DNA of 64,000 nt from Pogonophryne albipinna (lineage: Eukaryota; Chordata; Actinopteri; Perciformes; Artedidraconidae). The stretch is from contig CM053243.1 in assembly GCA_028583405.1 (NCBI GenBank), positions 34,189,420-34,253,419 on the forward strand. The letters run 5' to 3'. The first letter of the stretch is position 1, and every line of letters starts with the position of its first letter. This document shows positions 42,235 to 53,276 of this stretch, in pieces. Both the position numbers and the translations under genes were made by a program. A model generated the notes under the pieces. That model searched no databases and was not told the origin of the DNA. It saw only the letters and a program-made list of their open reading frames with translations.

Positions 42235-43075
42235 GAAAGGGCCGGTGCCGCACAGCGTTTGGAGGCAGGACCAAACCATCTGCTTGTCTAGCAGACATCT
42301 CTCAGTGGATGTATGCCCACCACCTCAAGCTCAACCTTGACAACACTGAACTGCTTTTTCTTCCAGGAAAATATTTTCCCACTCTTGACCTAACAATCAA
42401 CATTGGCCCCTCTGTTGTTTCCCCGACTCAGACTGCAAGGAATCTGGGTGTGACCCTAGATAACAAACTGTCCTTCCCTGCAAACATCGCTGCAACAACC
42501 CTCTGCTGCTGATACACTCTTTACAACATTAGGAGGATACGTCCCCTCCTGACCCAGAAAGCGACGCAGGTTCTGGTCCAGGCTCTCGTCATCTCACGCC
42601 TAGACTACTGCAACTCCCTCCTGGCTGGTCTACCTGCATGTGCAACCCGACCTCTGCAGCTCATCCAGAATTAGGTGGCTTGTTTGGTCTTCAACCTTCC
42701 TAAATTCTCCCACACCACACCGCTCCTCCGCTCCCTTCACTGGCTTCCAGTAGACTCCACTTCAAGACACTGGTACTTGCGTACCATGCTGTGAATGGTT
42801 CTGGCCCTTCCTACATCCAGGACATGGTTAAACCGTACACCCCAGCACGTGCACTCTGCATCAGCAAAACGGCTCGTTGCACCCTCACTGCGAGGGGGAC
42901 CCAAGTTCCCATCAGCAAAAACACGTCTGCTATCCTGGCTCCAAAATGGTGGAATGAGCTCCCCATTGACATCAGGACAGCAGAAAGCTTACACGTCTTC
43001 CGGCGCAGACTGAAAACTCATCTCTTTCGACTCCACTTCGAGCAATAAAATGAAAAAAATAAAAATAAAAAGCAC
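42235..43075 (+). pseudogene. LINE reverse transcriptase C-terminal pseudogene
   Basis: The plus-strand sequence encodes ACLADISQWMYAHHLKLNLD, TELLFLPGK, TARNLGVTLDNKLSF, a stop, then QALVISRLDYCNSLLAGLPA, a second stop, HWLPV, a frameshift near 42750, and GPSYIQDMVKPYTPAR ... WWNELPIDIRTAESLHVF, RRRLKTHLFR to 43048. This order is the C-terminal half of jockey-superfamily (L2/CR1/I-type) reverse transcriptases. It ends in an A-rich tail just before family Y copy 2. The polymerase active site lies outside the copy. Confidence 0.85.
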
Positions 43076-44910
43076 TTACTAACTAAGCACTTCAACAAGT
43101 CCTCCAACTGATACGACAAAATAGGTTGATTGTTCAAGCGCTTATTACGATCTATAATCACGTTTTAAAGTTTTCGACCTCTAGTTCTCCCGTTGACTGC
43201 AAACGCTACGGTGGGTCGTATATTCACAAATAACCCTCTCTGGAAAATCCTAAATTGTAGGATAGTTTGGCCATTAAAATGCTTTTTGATTAGATTTCTA
43301 GGGAGAAGTGTATATTGTACTTTTAGAATCCATGTCCATTGGATGTGTAGGATCTATAGTTTGATAGATATTACGAAGATGATTTGAGGTCTCACCAGGA
43401 GAACGTGTAACGGCAGCCTCCATGTAAAGTTAGCGTCAACCCTCACAGGGTGAAAACAGTATTTCCGGTCTCAAAGTTTTCATAATAAAACCGTATTACC
43501 CTCACTGTCACATTATTTTACAGTGATATCTGCCGTACTCATCCCAGTGCCCTGCGGGCCATCTAAGCTAATTTACAGATGGCCTTGAGCCCAATAGAGA
43601 TTGCCCTGAAAAATGCGCACGGACGAAATGACGCACGAAGGGTTTAGGGGGCCTGCCCCTAGAACATTTAGATGTTTGCAGGTCTTAGATGCTGTCTGGT
43701 GCATTCTCTAGACTGAATTATAAGATGAACCACCACAATATTGTATTGCACAATTTCAATTTTATTCTTCATTTCACTTGTTTGTTTGTTCTTGTTTGTG
43801 TTTGCTCGCTTGCATGCCCTGCATAGCTATAAGAAATACTTAAGTTGTTGATCAAAACACTTTCCATCTGATGAAGGCAAATGCCTTCCCAGATGTAATT
43901 TTAAGTAGAAAACATTACATTCAGTTATAACTGCCAAAACAAACATTATTTACACTATTATGGCCCCTGTTAAAAATGTTTGTAATGTTATCTACTGTAA
44001 ATTGGTCGAACGAATGCCTCCTCATCCGGAAGCTGACCGAGCAGACCCGAGCAGCAGTCGAGAGGAGCCGAGCGCATCCGCGAAGCACACAAAATGTCAG
44101 AGTTCCCGTTAGCCGGCAGATCTAAATCTCTTCGGTCAAAATGTCCGGTCAAAATGTCCGGTCAAAATAATTTCCCTTTAGCGCAATACCGCTTCAGTTG
44201 CGCCACTTATGTGACAGACAAGAAGAGTATGTGACAGACAAGAATAGTCCATTTTAATGTCTAACACTTAATGTGGAGAAAGAGATGTCCTGTATGGGTT
44301 AATTGTGCGTTGATCTGTTGGTAATGCCTCGGGGTTCCGGTGGGCCAACCCAGTCTCATGGCATTTCGTGTTCACCAACACGATTTCCCCCTTTTCTTCG
44401 TGTTGCACAGCACGATTTTAAAAGCACTGTATTTCTACTGGTAATGTGTTTCGTGCCTGCAGCACGTCTTTTTCTCCGGTCGGGTCGTGGAAGACCGGAA
44501 GCTGTGTGGTTCATAAAAACATGTTCTTACTCAATATCAAGCCACAATTATTGCTTTTATTTTAAATCGTATAATTTCTGACTTTTGTTGCCGTCTGTGA
44601 GGAAAATAAATGGGGCTCAGAGCCTCAGAATACTGAAATCTGTATTTTTAAATCTTTTTTTCCTTCTAATTTGTTATTCTTTTCAAAATAACACACTGTT
44701 ATTTACTCACCAATAACACACAATTATCCTTGCCTATAAGGGACATTTCGAGCATCATTGCGATTGTCAACATTTCTGAGTTTAGGATGGCCGAAGACAC
44801 TACACTACCCATAATCCCCAGCTATCGTTTAGGACTACAGTCCCCGTGATTAATCTTCAAACTTTGGGATTGGATGTTGGAGTGGCAGTGCGCCAAGGTT
44901 ACGCCGAGGT

Positions 44911-45402
44911 CACGTACCAGGAGTGATGAACCTCGGGGCAGATCTGATGTCCAGAGGTGCACCACTATATGCAGACTGGACTCTACATTCAATAATTGTG
45001 AGTCAGCTGTGGGTGCGTTACGGCCGGGTCGCGGTGGATCTGTTCGCATCAAAAGAAAACCCTCAATGTCAGCTGTTCTTTTCAATGCGCGATTTAAACG
45101 CACCGTTAGGCGTGGACGCGCTCGCGCACGTTTGGCCTCCGGTCCTTCTGTACGCGTTCCCACCCCTGGCTCTGATACCCCCGACTCTGGCCAGAGTGAG
45201 AGAACAACGCCACACACTGATCCTAATAGCTCCACACTGGCCTGCAATGTACTGGCTGGCGGAGATATATCAGCTGCTGTGCGGGCAGCCGTGGCAGCTC
45301 CCGCTACGCAGGGACATACTGTCTCAGACGGGGGGGACAATTTTTCACCCACACCCAGAGCGCTTGGCACTATGGGCCTGGCCCGTGAATGGTATAACCT
45401 GA
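44911..45402 (+). pseudogene. DIRS RNase H C-terminus (partial)
   Basis: An open frame starting HVPGVMNLGADLMSRGAPLY. It corresponds to residues from about 258 of the copy 1 frame and ends in GIFHPHPERLALWAWPV-like sequence at 45402. Only the last acidic RNase H residue (GAD) remains. The rest is the conserved tail (FASKENPQCQLFFSM, LNAPLGVDALAHVWPPVLLY) found after RNase H in DIRS pol. Confidence 0.8.
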
Positions 45403-45434
45403 ATACAGTGGGACTCCCTCAGAAGGTGATAAAC

Positions 45435-46428
45435 ACTTCAGAGTGCAAGAGCTTCCTCCACCAGGTCCCTCTATGACTGTAAGTGGAGGGTGTTTGAGGA
45501 GTGGTGCCTTCAAAAGGGACACATCTCTTTTCAATGTCCTGTCGGGGTGATTCTATCATTTCTACAGGACCTGATTGATAAACACAGAGCTTTCTCTACG
45601 ATCAAAGTGTACCTGGCCGCTATTGCTGCATGCCATGTGGGCTTTGAGGGAAAGACGGCTAGCCAACATCCCTTGGTCTGCCGTTTTATGAAAGGGGCTC
45701 GCAGGATCCTCCCTGTTTCCAGGTCACTGGTGCCCTTATGGGACTTGGCAGTGGTTTTAGATGGGCTCACTCGACCTCCATTTGAACCCCTGGAAGAAGC
45801 TGACATGAAACACCTGTCACTGAAGACAGTGTTGTTACTGGCTCTGGCATCTGCCAAGCGAGTCAGTGACATTCATGCGCTCTCTGTACATCCTTCATGC
45901 ACTCAGTTTGCCCCGGGGCAAACGAGAGTGTTGCTGAAGCTCAACCCTGCCTTTGTACCTAAGGTGGTTGGCTCATGTACCCCCATTGATATTGAGGCAT
46001 TTCCTCCGCCACTGTGTTCCTCTGAGGAACAGTGGCCGAATTTGCTGTGCCCAGTCCGTGCTTTACGCACCTATATGGACAGGTCAAAAGAGTTTCGTTG
46101 CAATGACCAACTCTTTGTATCCTGGGCTAACCCTCAAAAGGGCAAGCCCGTTACCAGGCAACGGCTCTCCCACTGGATTGTGGAAGCGATTGCTCTGGCT
46201 TATACGAGTCAGGGTTTGCAGGCACCAACGGGCCTGCGTGCTCATTCTACTCGTGGACTGGCTACATCCTGGGCTTTGTTCAAGGGTGTTTCCATCCAAG
46301 ACATTTGTGCAGCAGCGAGCTGGTCCTCACCGCTCACTTTTGTCCGCTTTTACAGGCTAGATGTCTCTGCTCCAAGTGTGGCCCGCGCAGTGCTGGGCCC
46401 CGTGTTGAGACAGGGTTCTACCTGTTAA
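45435..46428 (+). CDS. DIRS tyrosine recombinase, intact frame
   Basis: Open from after a TAA at 45432-45434 to 46428. There is no ATG near the start: the first plausible initiator is GTG at 45490 (VFEEWCLQKG), and DIRS recombinases may be made by overlapping or re-initiated translation. Counting from 45490, catalytic residues are visible: R124 (LASAKRVSDIHALS), H252-x-x-R255 (RAHSTRGLATSW), W278 and Y288 (FVRFYRLDV). The enzyme integrates the circular cDNA through a covalent DNA-phosphotyrosine bond, without target duplication. No frameshift or stop within 312 codons. Expression is unlikely because the 5' promoter half is lost. Confidence 0.88.
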
Positions 46429-46823
46429 GTTCTGGTTGTTTTGGTGATTTTCGAGATAAGCATGTCTAGCAATACGGGAGTTTCAATATTCCATAGTGAG
46501 ACATCGAACGGAGTGATATGAATGAGAACTATAGGTTACTTACATAACCCCAGTTCTCAGAGTAACATGAAGTGAGATGTCTCACCAGACGGCCCTTCTT
46601 GCTAAGGCGAAGCGAGAAGAGGTGCTTATTTTGAATGACGCTGCGACGTAGCGCAAGCTACTTAAAGGTTGGGTGGATTCCCTGACGTAGACGTCAAGAT
46701 CACCAGCCAATCAGAATTGGCGTAATGAGATTGATACTTCTGTTTGCATACGCGTTGAGGCGCATCCCATAGTGACACTTCATGTTACTCTGAGAACTGG
46801 GGTTACGTAAGTAACCTATAGTT
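46429..46823 (+). repeat. DIRS 3' inverted sequences
   Basis: 46527-46574 and 46776-46823 form a 48-bp inverted pair with one mismatch (AACTATAGGTTACTTAC...). The same sequence forms the end of copy 1 at 16897-16944. Between them lie CTTAAAGGTTGGGTGG and GACGTAGACGTCAAGATCAC, shared with the copy 1 5' leader. This is the terminal repeat plus internal complementary region expected for DIRS elements. Confidence 0.85.
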
Positions 46824-46829
46824 TTTATT

Positions 46830-46908
46830 ACATGTACAGCACTTTGGCTCGACCAAAAATTGCTTTTAAATGTGCTATATAAATAAAACTTGATTTGATT
46901 TGATTTGA
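46830..46908 (+). mobile_element. LINE 3' tail with (ATTTG)n
   Basis: CATGTACAGCACTTTGG, then AATGTGCTATATAAATAAAA, then tandem TTGATTTGAT. This is a LINE 3' tail directly after the DIRS end. Confidence 0.6.
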
Positions 46909-47780
46909 AACTGGAAGAACCACCACAGAAACTGAATATGTGACGTGGATCATAAATATATCAGCAAATAAACAACATCTTCAATTTTTCTTCACACAAT
47001 ACGTATCAACACTAATTCGGCTGACTTTTATATTTCATCCAATTGGTAGATAGGCTATATTTACACCATAATGGTGCACAGCTGATAGAAGGGGACTTGT
47101 AGTTTTTCAAGATATTACTGATTTTCTTTGAATTAAAGAATGTAAATACTTAGTTGAGAGAATAGTCAGGGGTTTTGGGTGATGGGAGACACATCTATGG
47201 ATTCCGAATTTCAATAGCTTACCATTAAATGACGGGTATACCTTTCTGTCTGTGATGTTTTACGAATCAGATATTAATGTGTAGAAGTAAAACATGTGAA
47301 ATAATATAGCAATATCCTGTAAAATTATGTGAAAACATGAATAAAACTACGCATCTTCAGATGTTATACATACATAAGTGTCCTACACTAATAATACAAA
47401 GGTTTATGGCATTGTATGCTGTGTGTTATTTGTAACATCTTCAGAAACTACCTTTCCAACTCACCAGTTGACTGTTACAGGTCTATACAGGTTCATGGTG
47501 CAATGCATAAGCTTCAAATCGAGAGAGTGAAACTGTATTTTTCTTTATCGTTCTGTTTTAATTTCACAATAAAGTTAATAGTAATATTATGTTTGATATT
47601 ATTATGTTTTATTAACTAGACCACTGGGTCATGTTTGGTGTTACAAATATCTGATATATTTTCCTAATAAGATGGAAATGTAATGTAGAAAAAGGAGACA
47701 ATAATAATATTAAGAATTGAAACAGACAAACGCAAAATGTACTTTTCCTAATTCATAATTATGCGGTAATTGTTACTTTT

Positions 47781-47932
47781 GAAAGATTAGATTAGTTATG
47801 TTTTAGATAGTCTTTATTGTCCCAGAGGGAAATGTGTGCATGCTTCATGGAGCTACAGTAGCTACATTAGCAACAGTAACTATAAATTGTGAAAGTAAAA
47901 GACTAAATAACTACACAACATTTATAGCCTAG
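47781..47932 (-). mobile_element. LINE 3' end fragment
   Basis: On the minus strand it ends GGGACAATAAAGACTATC followed by GATTA-type tandem units. It interrupts family Y and is itself followed by the TTAA element. Confidence 0.6.
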
Positions 47933-48418
47933 AACCTCTTAAGCCCCACGGAACTGCCGAAGGGGCCGAAACCACAACATCTGCAAGCAACAGTGTCTGA
48001 GGGCTTCTTAAGATTTAATAAACTATGAATGTTTCATATCCATGTAACGGGAAGAAACTCAGCTAACTGGTCTTTCTTTTTTTTTTTGCAAAAAAAAAAC
48101 ACAAAGCTAACACTCAGCTTCTGAATTAGCCACGAGCGAAAAAATGCAAATCTTGTGTGCACAGAAACTCACTCATAACTCCCTTATTACTTACCGTAAC
48201 TGCACATCCAACATATCGATTAGCATCGTGAGAAGACACAGAATCGATAGGTACCTACATCATCACTCTATGATAAGAACTCGCGACATAATAAATAAAA
48301 ACAGACATAATAACTCTTGGCGCTAGGTAGCAAAAACGGAAATATCTCTTACCTTCATTGTTGTCTGATCAAAAGTTGTCTGCAATGGCATTCCAACGAT
48401 AAAAACGCTGCTGAAGGT

Positions 48419-48471
48419 TAATCCATAGGTTAATCTATAGGTTAATCCATAGGTTAATCCATAGGTTAATC
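48419..48471 (+). repeat. 13-bp minisatellite
   Basis: Four tandem units of TTAATCCATAGG-type sequence. The sister copies near 55500 and 61995 have fewer units, so it expanded in copy A. Confidence 0.8.
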
Positions 48472-48746
48472 CCATGTGTCTGTGTCACTTTGAAATGATT
48501 TCTGATAATCCATTAGCAATAAACCTACTTTTCCGTTTTCAGATGTCAGAGCGTAAGATCGCTCTGGGCAAAACTGCATGCGCGAAGCCCCCACTTTTTT
48601 TTGTTAACGTTGGTGTGTATGTGGAAATTCCCCTTCGATTCTATTGGCTCTAACGGTTAAAAAGAGATGTGAATCACCAAAAAATCGACCAATGGGTTCC
48701 AGAGAAACGGCAAAAACACTAATTTCCACCCAAATCACCCCAGAGG

Positions 48747-49074
48747 TAGGGCTGCTCGATTATGGCAAAAATCATAATCTTGATTATTTGGGTCAATAAT
48801 TGATATCACGATTATTAAAAACGATTATCCATTTACTTTAAAAACATCAATTTATTGGAGATTTTTTTTTTGAAAAGTATGTTTTTAACAGTTGATTACC
48901 CTGAACATTAAGTATACTTCAACTGAAAAACCCCCAAAAAAATAGAAAAATAAATAAATAATAATAATAATAATAATAAAAAAATAATCGTTTTATTTCG
49001 ATTACGTTGTTTTCGTAATCGTTGCAAGCCATAATCGTAATTGCGATTAAAATACGATTAATTGAGCAGCCCTA
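48747..49074. mobile_element. hAT MITE, TAGGGCTGCTCGATT family
   Basis: Ends TAGGGCTGCTCGATTATGG and AATTGAGCAGCCCTA are inverted. The 8-bp flanks CCCAGAGG are exact (48739-48746 and 49075-49082). The interior of this 328-bp element has an ATA triplet run and ATCGTAAT motifs. It is related to 24367-24956. Confidence 0.92.
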
Positions 49075-49401
49075 CCCAGAGGTGGAGTTTTTTTTGCTAA
49101 ACCTCTCTAAAAAGGTCAAATGTCACTTGTTTTTCATCAATCCTGATACAGGGTACTTAATATGTTGTACTTTGGATTCCTAAAGCTTTTAGTCTACTAA
49201 CCCATCATCCAAGGGTAGTCCGTCCAAATAATTTTTGGACAGACACTATAATTTACAGTTTTTTACTATGTTCAATCTGAATTTTCTTTAAAGTAAAACA
49301 CATCTATATTGATTCTGACTTTTCTACATCCAACTCACAGGTGTATCATTACTTTGAGAAAAAAGATTATTAATTTTCCCCTTTTAGAAGTGTAGTTATG
49401 G

Positions 49402-49828
49402 TGTCACGATCTTAGTTTTATGTCACGGTTTTAGTTTGGTCTGTCTTGTCATGGTTTTATTTTGCAATTCTGTTGCAATTCTGTTCTCCCTGTGTCTTGT
49501 CTTTCTCCCTGTCGTTAGTTTCCCTGGTGTGTCTGTGTTCACCTGTTGCCTTTGTGTTTCTCCTTCCCTGCCCGGCTGTTTCTCGTCTCGTGATTACCCC
49601 TCCCTGTATAGTCTTGCCTCTTCCTGTGTTCGGTGTTGGTTCATTATTTGTCATTCATGTCTCCCTTCATGTTGGTCACAGTCACCTTTGGTTTGGATGC
49701 TACCTCGTACCTGTTCATGGATTCTTGTTTTGTTCAGCTTTTGTAAATAAAGCTCGCCTTTTGTTTCCTTTTGAAACATGCTTCCTCCTCAATCTGCATT
49801 TGGGTCCTATTTTTCCCCAACCCTGACA
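49402..49828 (+). repeat. Ty3/Gypsy 5' LTR
   Basis: 427 bp from TGTCACGATC to CCCTGACA, the TG...CA form of an LTR. It has a pyrimidine-rich start, a TATA-like GTATAGTCTTG near 49608 and an AATAAA at about 49746 followed by a GC-rich end. Directly after it comes a short leader and an ATG reading MDPADDLFEV, like the gag start of common teleost Gypsy elements. No second LTR and no clear target duplication. Confidence 0.65.
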
Positions 49829-49845
49829 GAATAAACCAACCAGAA

Positions 49846-49911
49846 ATGGACCCAGCAGACGATCTATTTGAGGTTACCCACCCTTTTGGCCCTAGTGACA
49901 TAGGCCATTAG
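49846..49911 (+). pseudogene. Gypsy gag start, truncated
   Basis: 22 codons, MDPADDLFEVTHPFGPSD to a TAG. The first residues match the typical MDPA start of Gypsy gag in fish; the rest of the element is deleted and family Y resumes by about 49930. Confidence 0.45.
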
Positions 49912-50541
49912 TTTAAGAAGGTGACGATATGTTATATTTGATGAAAACATTTAAATATTAAAAAGTAGCCTACATACAAAATAGGGGGAAAGCAGAAGGT
50001 CAATGAGATATAGAATAGAAAATATCAAGAAGATACTGTAGTGATCTCTACAATAAAACAGCTAGTGCAGGACGTCCAAAGATATTAATAGGAAGATGTG
50101 CAAAACAGACAAACTAATAAAGCTTTATTTGAACATTACAGAATACTTTAAGGTTAAGGTCTTCTTTTGAATAAGAAAAAAACTTTGGGGTTATCTACAG
50201 ATAAATATTAAGTCTGACAAAGTACTTAACGTCTAATATATTACATAGTTTATTTTGGCACTTGACAATCACCTTCCCTGAATTTTACTCAGGTGTAACT
50301 AAAGTCTGCTTTAAGGATTGTATATATTTCACATCATTAATCAGAATCTGCAAAGTAACTAAAATAAATATAATGGAGTAAAAATACCAAGTTAACCTCT
50401 GAATTGTAGTGGAGTAGAATTACAAAGTAACAATAGTGGCATTGTGTACATGCTGCTGTAACAAAAACATTTCCCAACTTGGGATCAATAAAGTATATCT
50501 TATCTTATCTTAAGATGATCGATGGCTACTGCCATATTTGC

Positions 50542-51894
50542 CGGTTCTTAGCTGACCCCACGTGGCTGCCCGGCAAGAACCAAGAACCATGCTCACGTCG
50601 GAAGGGGGCGAGATTAACCTGAGCCATAATAACAGTTTATGGCAAGTACGGAAAACGAAAGTTGTAACAAGCAGTCGCGCTGAGCAAAGTGACTAGAATG
50701 CAACCACACACTTATAAAAAAATAACACACTTTATAAAGTCAGGCAACACTAACCAGGCTTCATGTGATTCTGTTTATTTGTACCTTACTTTGACCATCC
50801 GTTCGCTGTTATTGATCATTGTGGAGAGCAGGCAGAAGTTTTGTTTTGTATTAGCTATCGGATGGAATCAATACATGGGCTGCACAGGTTGTCATGTCCG
50901 ACTATCACAAGTAGAATCATAATAAAAAGGTCAAATGTGCCTGTAGAAAACGTCTTATGCCACAATAGGATAGCAACAAGTAGTCAAGATAGTCAGTTTA
51001 GCTTTAGCGGTTGCTGTTGCATAACTGCGGTAAACTCAGCCGCCTCTCGCGTTCGCTTGGTCAAATCAGCAGCTATTCATTTTTGAGTGCGCAATTAATT
51101 AACATTTTCGTATTATAGCAGAGCTATCGGATGGAATCAATACATGGGCTGCACAGGTTGTAATGTCCGACTATCACAAGTAGAATCATAATGAAAAATA
51201 CGCCGGTAAAATGTGCCTGTAGAAAACGGCTTATGCCACAATAGGATAGCAATAGCAAGTAGTCAGTTTAGCTTCGGTTGCTATGCTAACATCACCCATT
51301 TTATACCAGAGAAACTTTCATAACAGCGTTGTGATGCCAAACAGCGTCAATTCAGACTGACACACATTCACTTAAGGGGAACTGGGGATATGTATCAGCT
51401 GCTTGTGTGACAGTCAGACAGTGAATACTTTAGAGCGGCCGCTGCCGTGTGAGCTAACCCGGAGCTAACGGGAGAATAAACTCCTGTGGAAGAGCAGCCA
51501 GCACTGCAGCGGTCGGTAAATGCAGCTGAAACACATTAATAAACAATGAACCACGGCACTCTGGAGAAAAGTATAAGGTTGGAGAAGTCGGAGCTGAACC
51601 AGAAAAGCTCTAGCACGGAGCTAGAATGGGAAAAGCGCTGGTGTGAAAGCCGCATGAGTCAGTGTTGTGGTGCTGCTGCTTTGGTCTGGATCTGTGAGCT
51701 AACCACGCCCCGTTCATTTGCATATAAGAAATGGAAATGTGGCATTATGAAATACAAGTCCCCTGAAATAAATGTGTCATTATGACATAAAAGTCTCTTG
51801 AAATAAATAAATGTTTATTTAAATGTACATGTATACATATTTATTGCCTCATTTATTTATTTCAGAATTTATTTCATAGGCATATTTATATATT
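50542..51894. other. Unassigned sequence with partial tandem duplication
   Basis: 50854-51013 and 51123-51283 are direct repeats 269 bp apart (ATGGAATCAATACATGGGCT, CTTATGCCACAATAGGATAG). A 79-codon frame at 51546-51785 has no known motif. A short inverted pair around 50540-50590 (GGTTCTTAG, AAGAACCAAGAACC) is visible. Confidence 0.5.
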
Positions 51895-52727
51895 AGGGGT
51901 GCACGATAATTATCGGCCCGATAATTATCGGTCCGATATTAGGAATTATGACATCATCCCGATAAACCCGATAAAAGTATTAATAGCCCCGATAATATAC
52001 AATATATTTTTGGAGTAAAAAAAAAACAAAAAAATACTGCGGTGTGGGTGGATTGGGATGAGGGGCGCTTGTTTTTCACTCGGCTCCTCCCGTTTTGCCA
52101 GTACTGTGGTATTAGTGGTTTAGGAAGAGGGGAGTTTTTCACAAATCCAGCGCTCCCTAACTCATGCCTGGCTGTGACGTAAATGGTGTGCGGCCGTGAA
52201 GCCTGGACAGTAAACAAACATGTCGTCGGTAGTATGGGACTATTTCAAAGTTTCAGAGTTAGATAGTTCGCTTGCTATTTGTATTAACAAATGCAATGCA
52301 GAAGTTCCACGAGGAGGGAAAAAGGCAACGAGCTATAATACTTCCAACCTGATTAGTCACCTGAAACATCGTCATCGCTACGATGGTGTGTTAAAAGCGT
52401 ACGAAGATGCCTGCGCTGCTAAACTAGCGGCGAATCCAAAGCCAGCTGCAAAGGCACCGGGGCTTTTACCTATCGACGAGGATTTTGAAAAAGGCAAGAA
52501 CTTTATTTGGGAAAATAAATATGGTCACTTTGAAGAGTCAAAACTGTTCTTGGCTTTGTTTTGTTCATAGTAGTAATGCTCATGTCATTTGCTCACTACT
52601 AGTCTTTTTTTTACCACCAGGTGTGCAAAAACTACAGGTACATTTAATATATATATATATTATATTATTATCGGTTATCAAGCAGGAAGTTATCGGTATC
52701 GGTTTCAAAAAACCAATATCGTGCATC

Positions 52728-52730
<3 letters not shown>
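51895..52730 (+). mobile_element. hAT-type element with BED-finger exon
   Basis: Ends AGGGGTGCACGATAATTATC and GATATTGG...TATCGTGCATCCCT are inverted repeats. The flanks TATATATT and TATATATA agree at 7 of 8, but the right flank merges with a TA repeat. The interior carries a BED-finger frame (52220-52570). At 836 bp it is an internal deletion derivative. Confidence 0.78.
52220..52570 (+). pseudogene. BED-type zinc finger remnant of hAT transposase
   Basis: From the ATG at 52220: MSSVVWDYFKVSELDSSLAI, CINKCNAEVPRGGKKATSYN, TSNLISHLKHRHRYDG. W-x-Y-F, C-x3-C and H-x4-H follow the BED pattern, with C-x3-C instead of the usual C-x2-C, so zinc binding may be damaged. After PGLLPIDEDFEKGK the frame runs into unrelated sequence up to 52570, which marks the internal deletion joint. 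No catalytic domain. Confidence 0.7.

Positions 52731-52760
<30 letters not shown>
52731..52760 (+). repeat. (TA)15 microsatellite
   Basis: Immediately right of the hAT terminus; it may have grown from an AT-rich target duplication. Confidence 0.9.
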
Positions 52761-52765
<5 letters not shown>

Positions 52766-53149
52766 TTAATTATTTATGTATTTATTTATTTAATTTTGGC
52801 TTAAATGGCATTCCATACACTGCAGCTTTATCCCTATTATCCCCCCAACTCTGCTGGAGTTGCAGCGCCCGCATTTCAAGCAAAGTCAGACCCCCTTCAG
52901 ACTTAAATGTATATACTTCTTGACGTGTTTATGTTTAGCCTTCTACTTGACAGTCAAACGCTGAACTAGCACACACACAGTAACAATTTGCAACTGCACT
53001 ACTTTTTAATAGTTTTATTAATTTATTAACTGATCGACATCAGAGATGCCAAATATCATCCCTGTGTTTTTTATATTGTAAACTGTATTTAAATAATATG
53101 TGGGCATGTATGCATGTTGGTATGGATGTGTGAGCACATGTTTATGTGT
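52761..53149. other. Unassigned spacer
   Basis: AT-rich, no gene seen; the later part may belong to the LINE 3' UTR that follows. Confidence 0.4.
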
Positions 53150-53276
53150 GTATATGTTTATATAGATATATATATTTTCGTATTATGTGGAAATGCACTG
53201 CGAGGATTACTTTTTTAAAGTGTGTTGTACCTGGTGCGATGACAATAAAGGAATTCTATTCTATTCTACTTGTCTG
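53150..53276 (+). mobile_element. LINE 3' tail with (TTCTA)n
   Basis: TGTTGTACCTGGTGCGATGA, CAATAAAGG and then tandem ATTCT units. This is a common teleost LINE 3' end; only non-coding sequence is retained. Confidence 0.7.

Larger units (their letters stand above)
44910..46823 (+). mobile_element. DIRS-type retrotransposon, copy 2 (5'-truncated)
   Basis: Begins inside RNase H (CACGTACCAGGAGTGATGAA, same as minus 17760-17800). It runs through the complete tyrosine recombinase to the right end, GTAAGTAACCTATAG. It is inserted in family Y copy 2. Gag and reverse transcriptase are missing. The 3' region retains the inverted terminal/internal complementary sequences. Confidence 0.88.
47933..49401 (+). 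mobile_element. TTAA-type element, copy A
   Basis: Starts AACCTCTTAAGCCCC. It shares TAATAAACTATGAATGT and CATATCCATGTAACGGGAAG with copies at 54436-56461 and 61510-62678, and TCTACATCCAACTCACAGGT near its end. The right terminus is cut off by the LTR at 49402. A hAT MITE is nested at 48747-49074. No coding capacity. Confidence 0.75.
43095..50541 (+). mobile_element. Family-Y element, copy 2, broken by insertions
   Basis: Starts CAACAAGTCCTCCAACTGAT, the same end as copy 1. Blocks in order: 43095-43540 (arm), 43541-44909 (diverged; 44590-44750 matches the reverse of 11640-11900, and 44780-44908 matches 9470-9605), then 46909-47640 and 49930-50541 (body). It is interrupted by DIRS (44910-46823), LINE tails, a TTAA element with a nested hAT MITE, and a Gypsy LTR. 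It stops at GCCATATTTGC (50541) without a right terminus, so it is 3'-truncated or fused to other sequence. Confidence 0.7.

Noticed and set aside
44822..45476. Long frames in other phases and on the minus strand over DIRS copy 2
   Set aside because: Shadows of the RNase H frame 44911-45402; the same shadows occur in copy 1.
48419..48471. Four regular repeats as a CRISPR-like array
   Set aside because: Contiguous 13-bp units without spacers in a eukaryotic element; a minisatellite.
49436..49826. Hydrophobic 104- and 126-codon frames
   Set aside because: They lie within the pyrimidine-rich LTR, which yields leucine/serine/phenylalanine-rich frames by composition.
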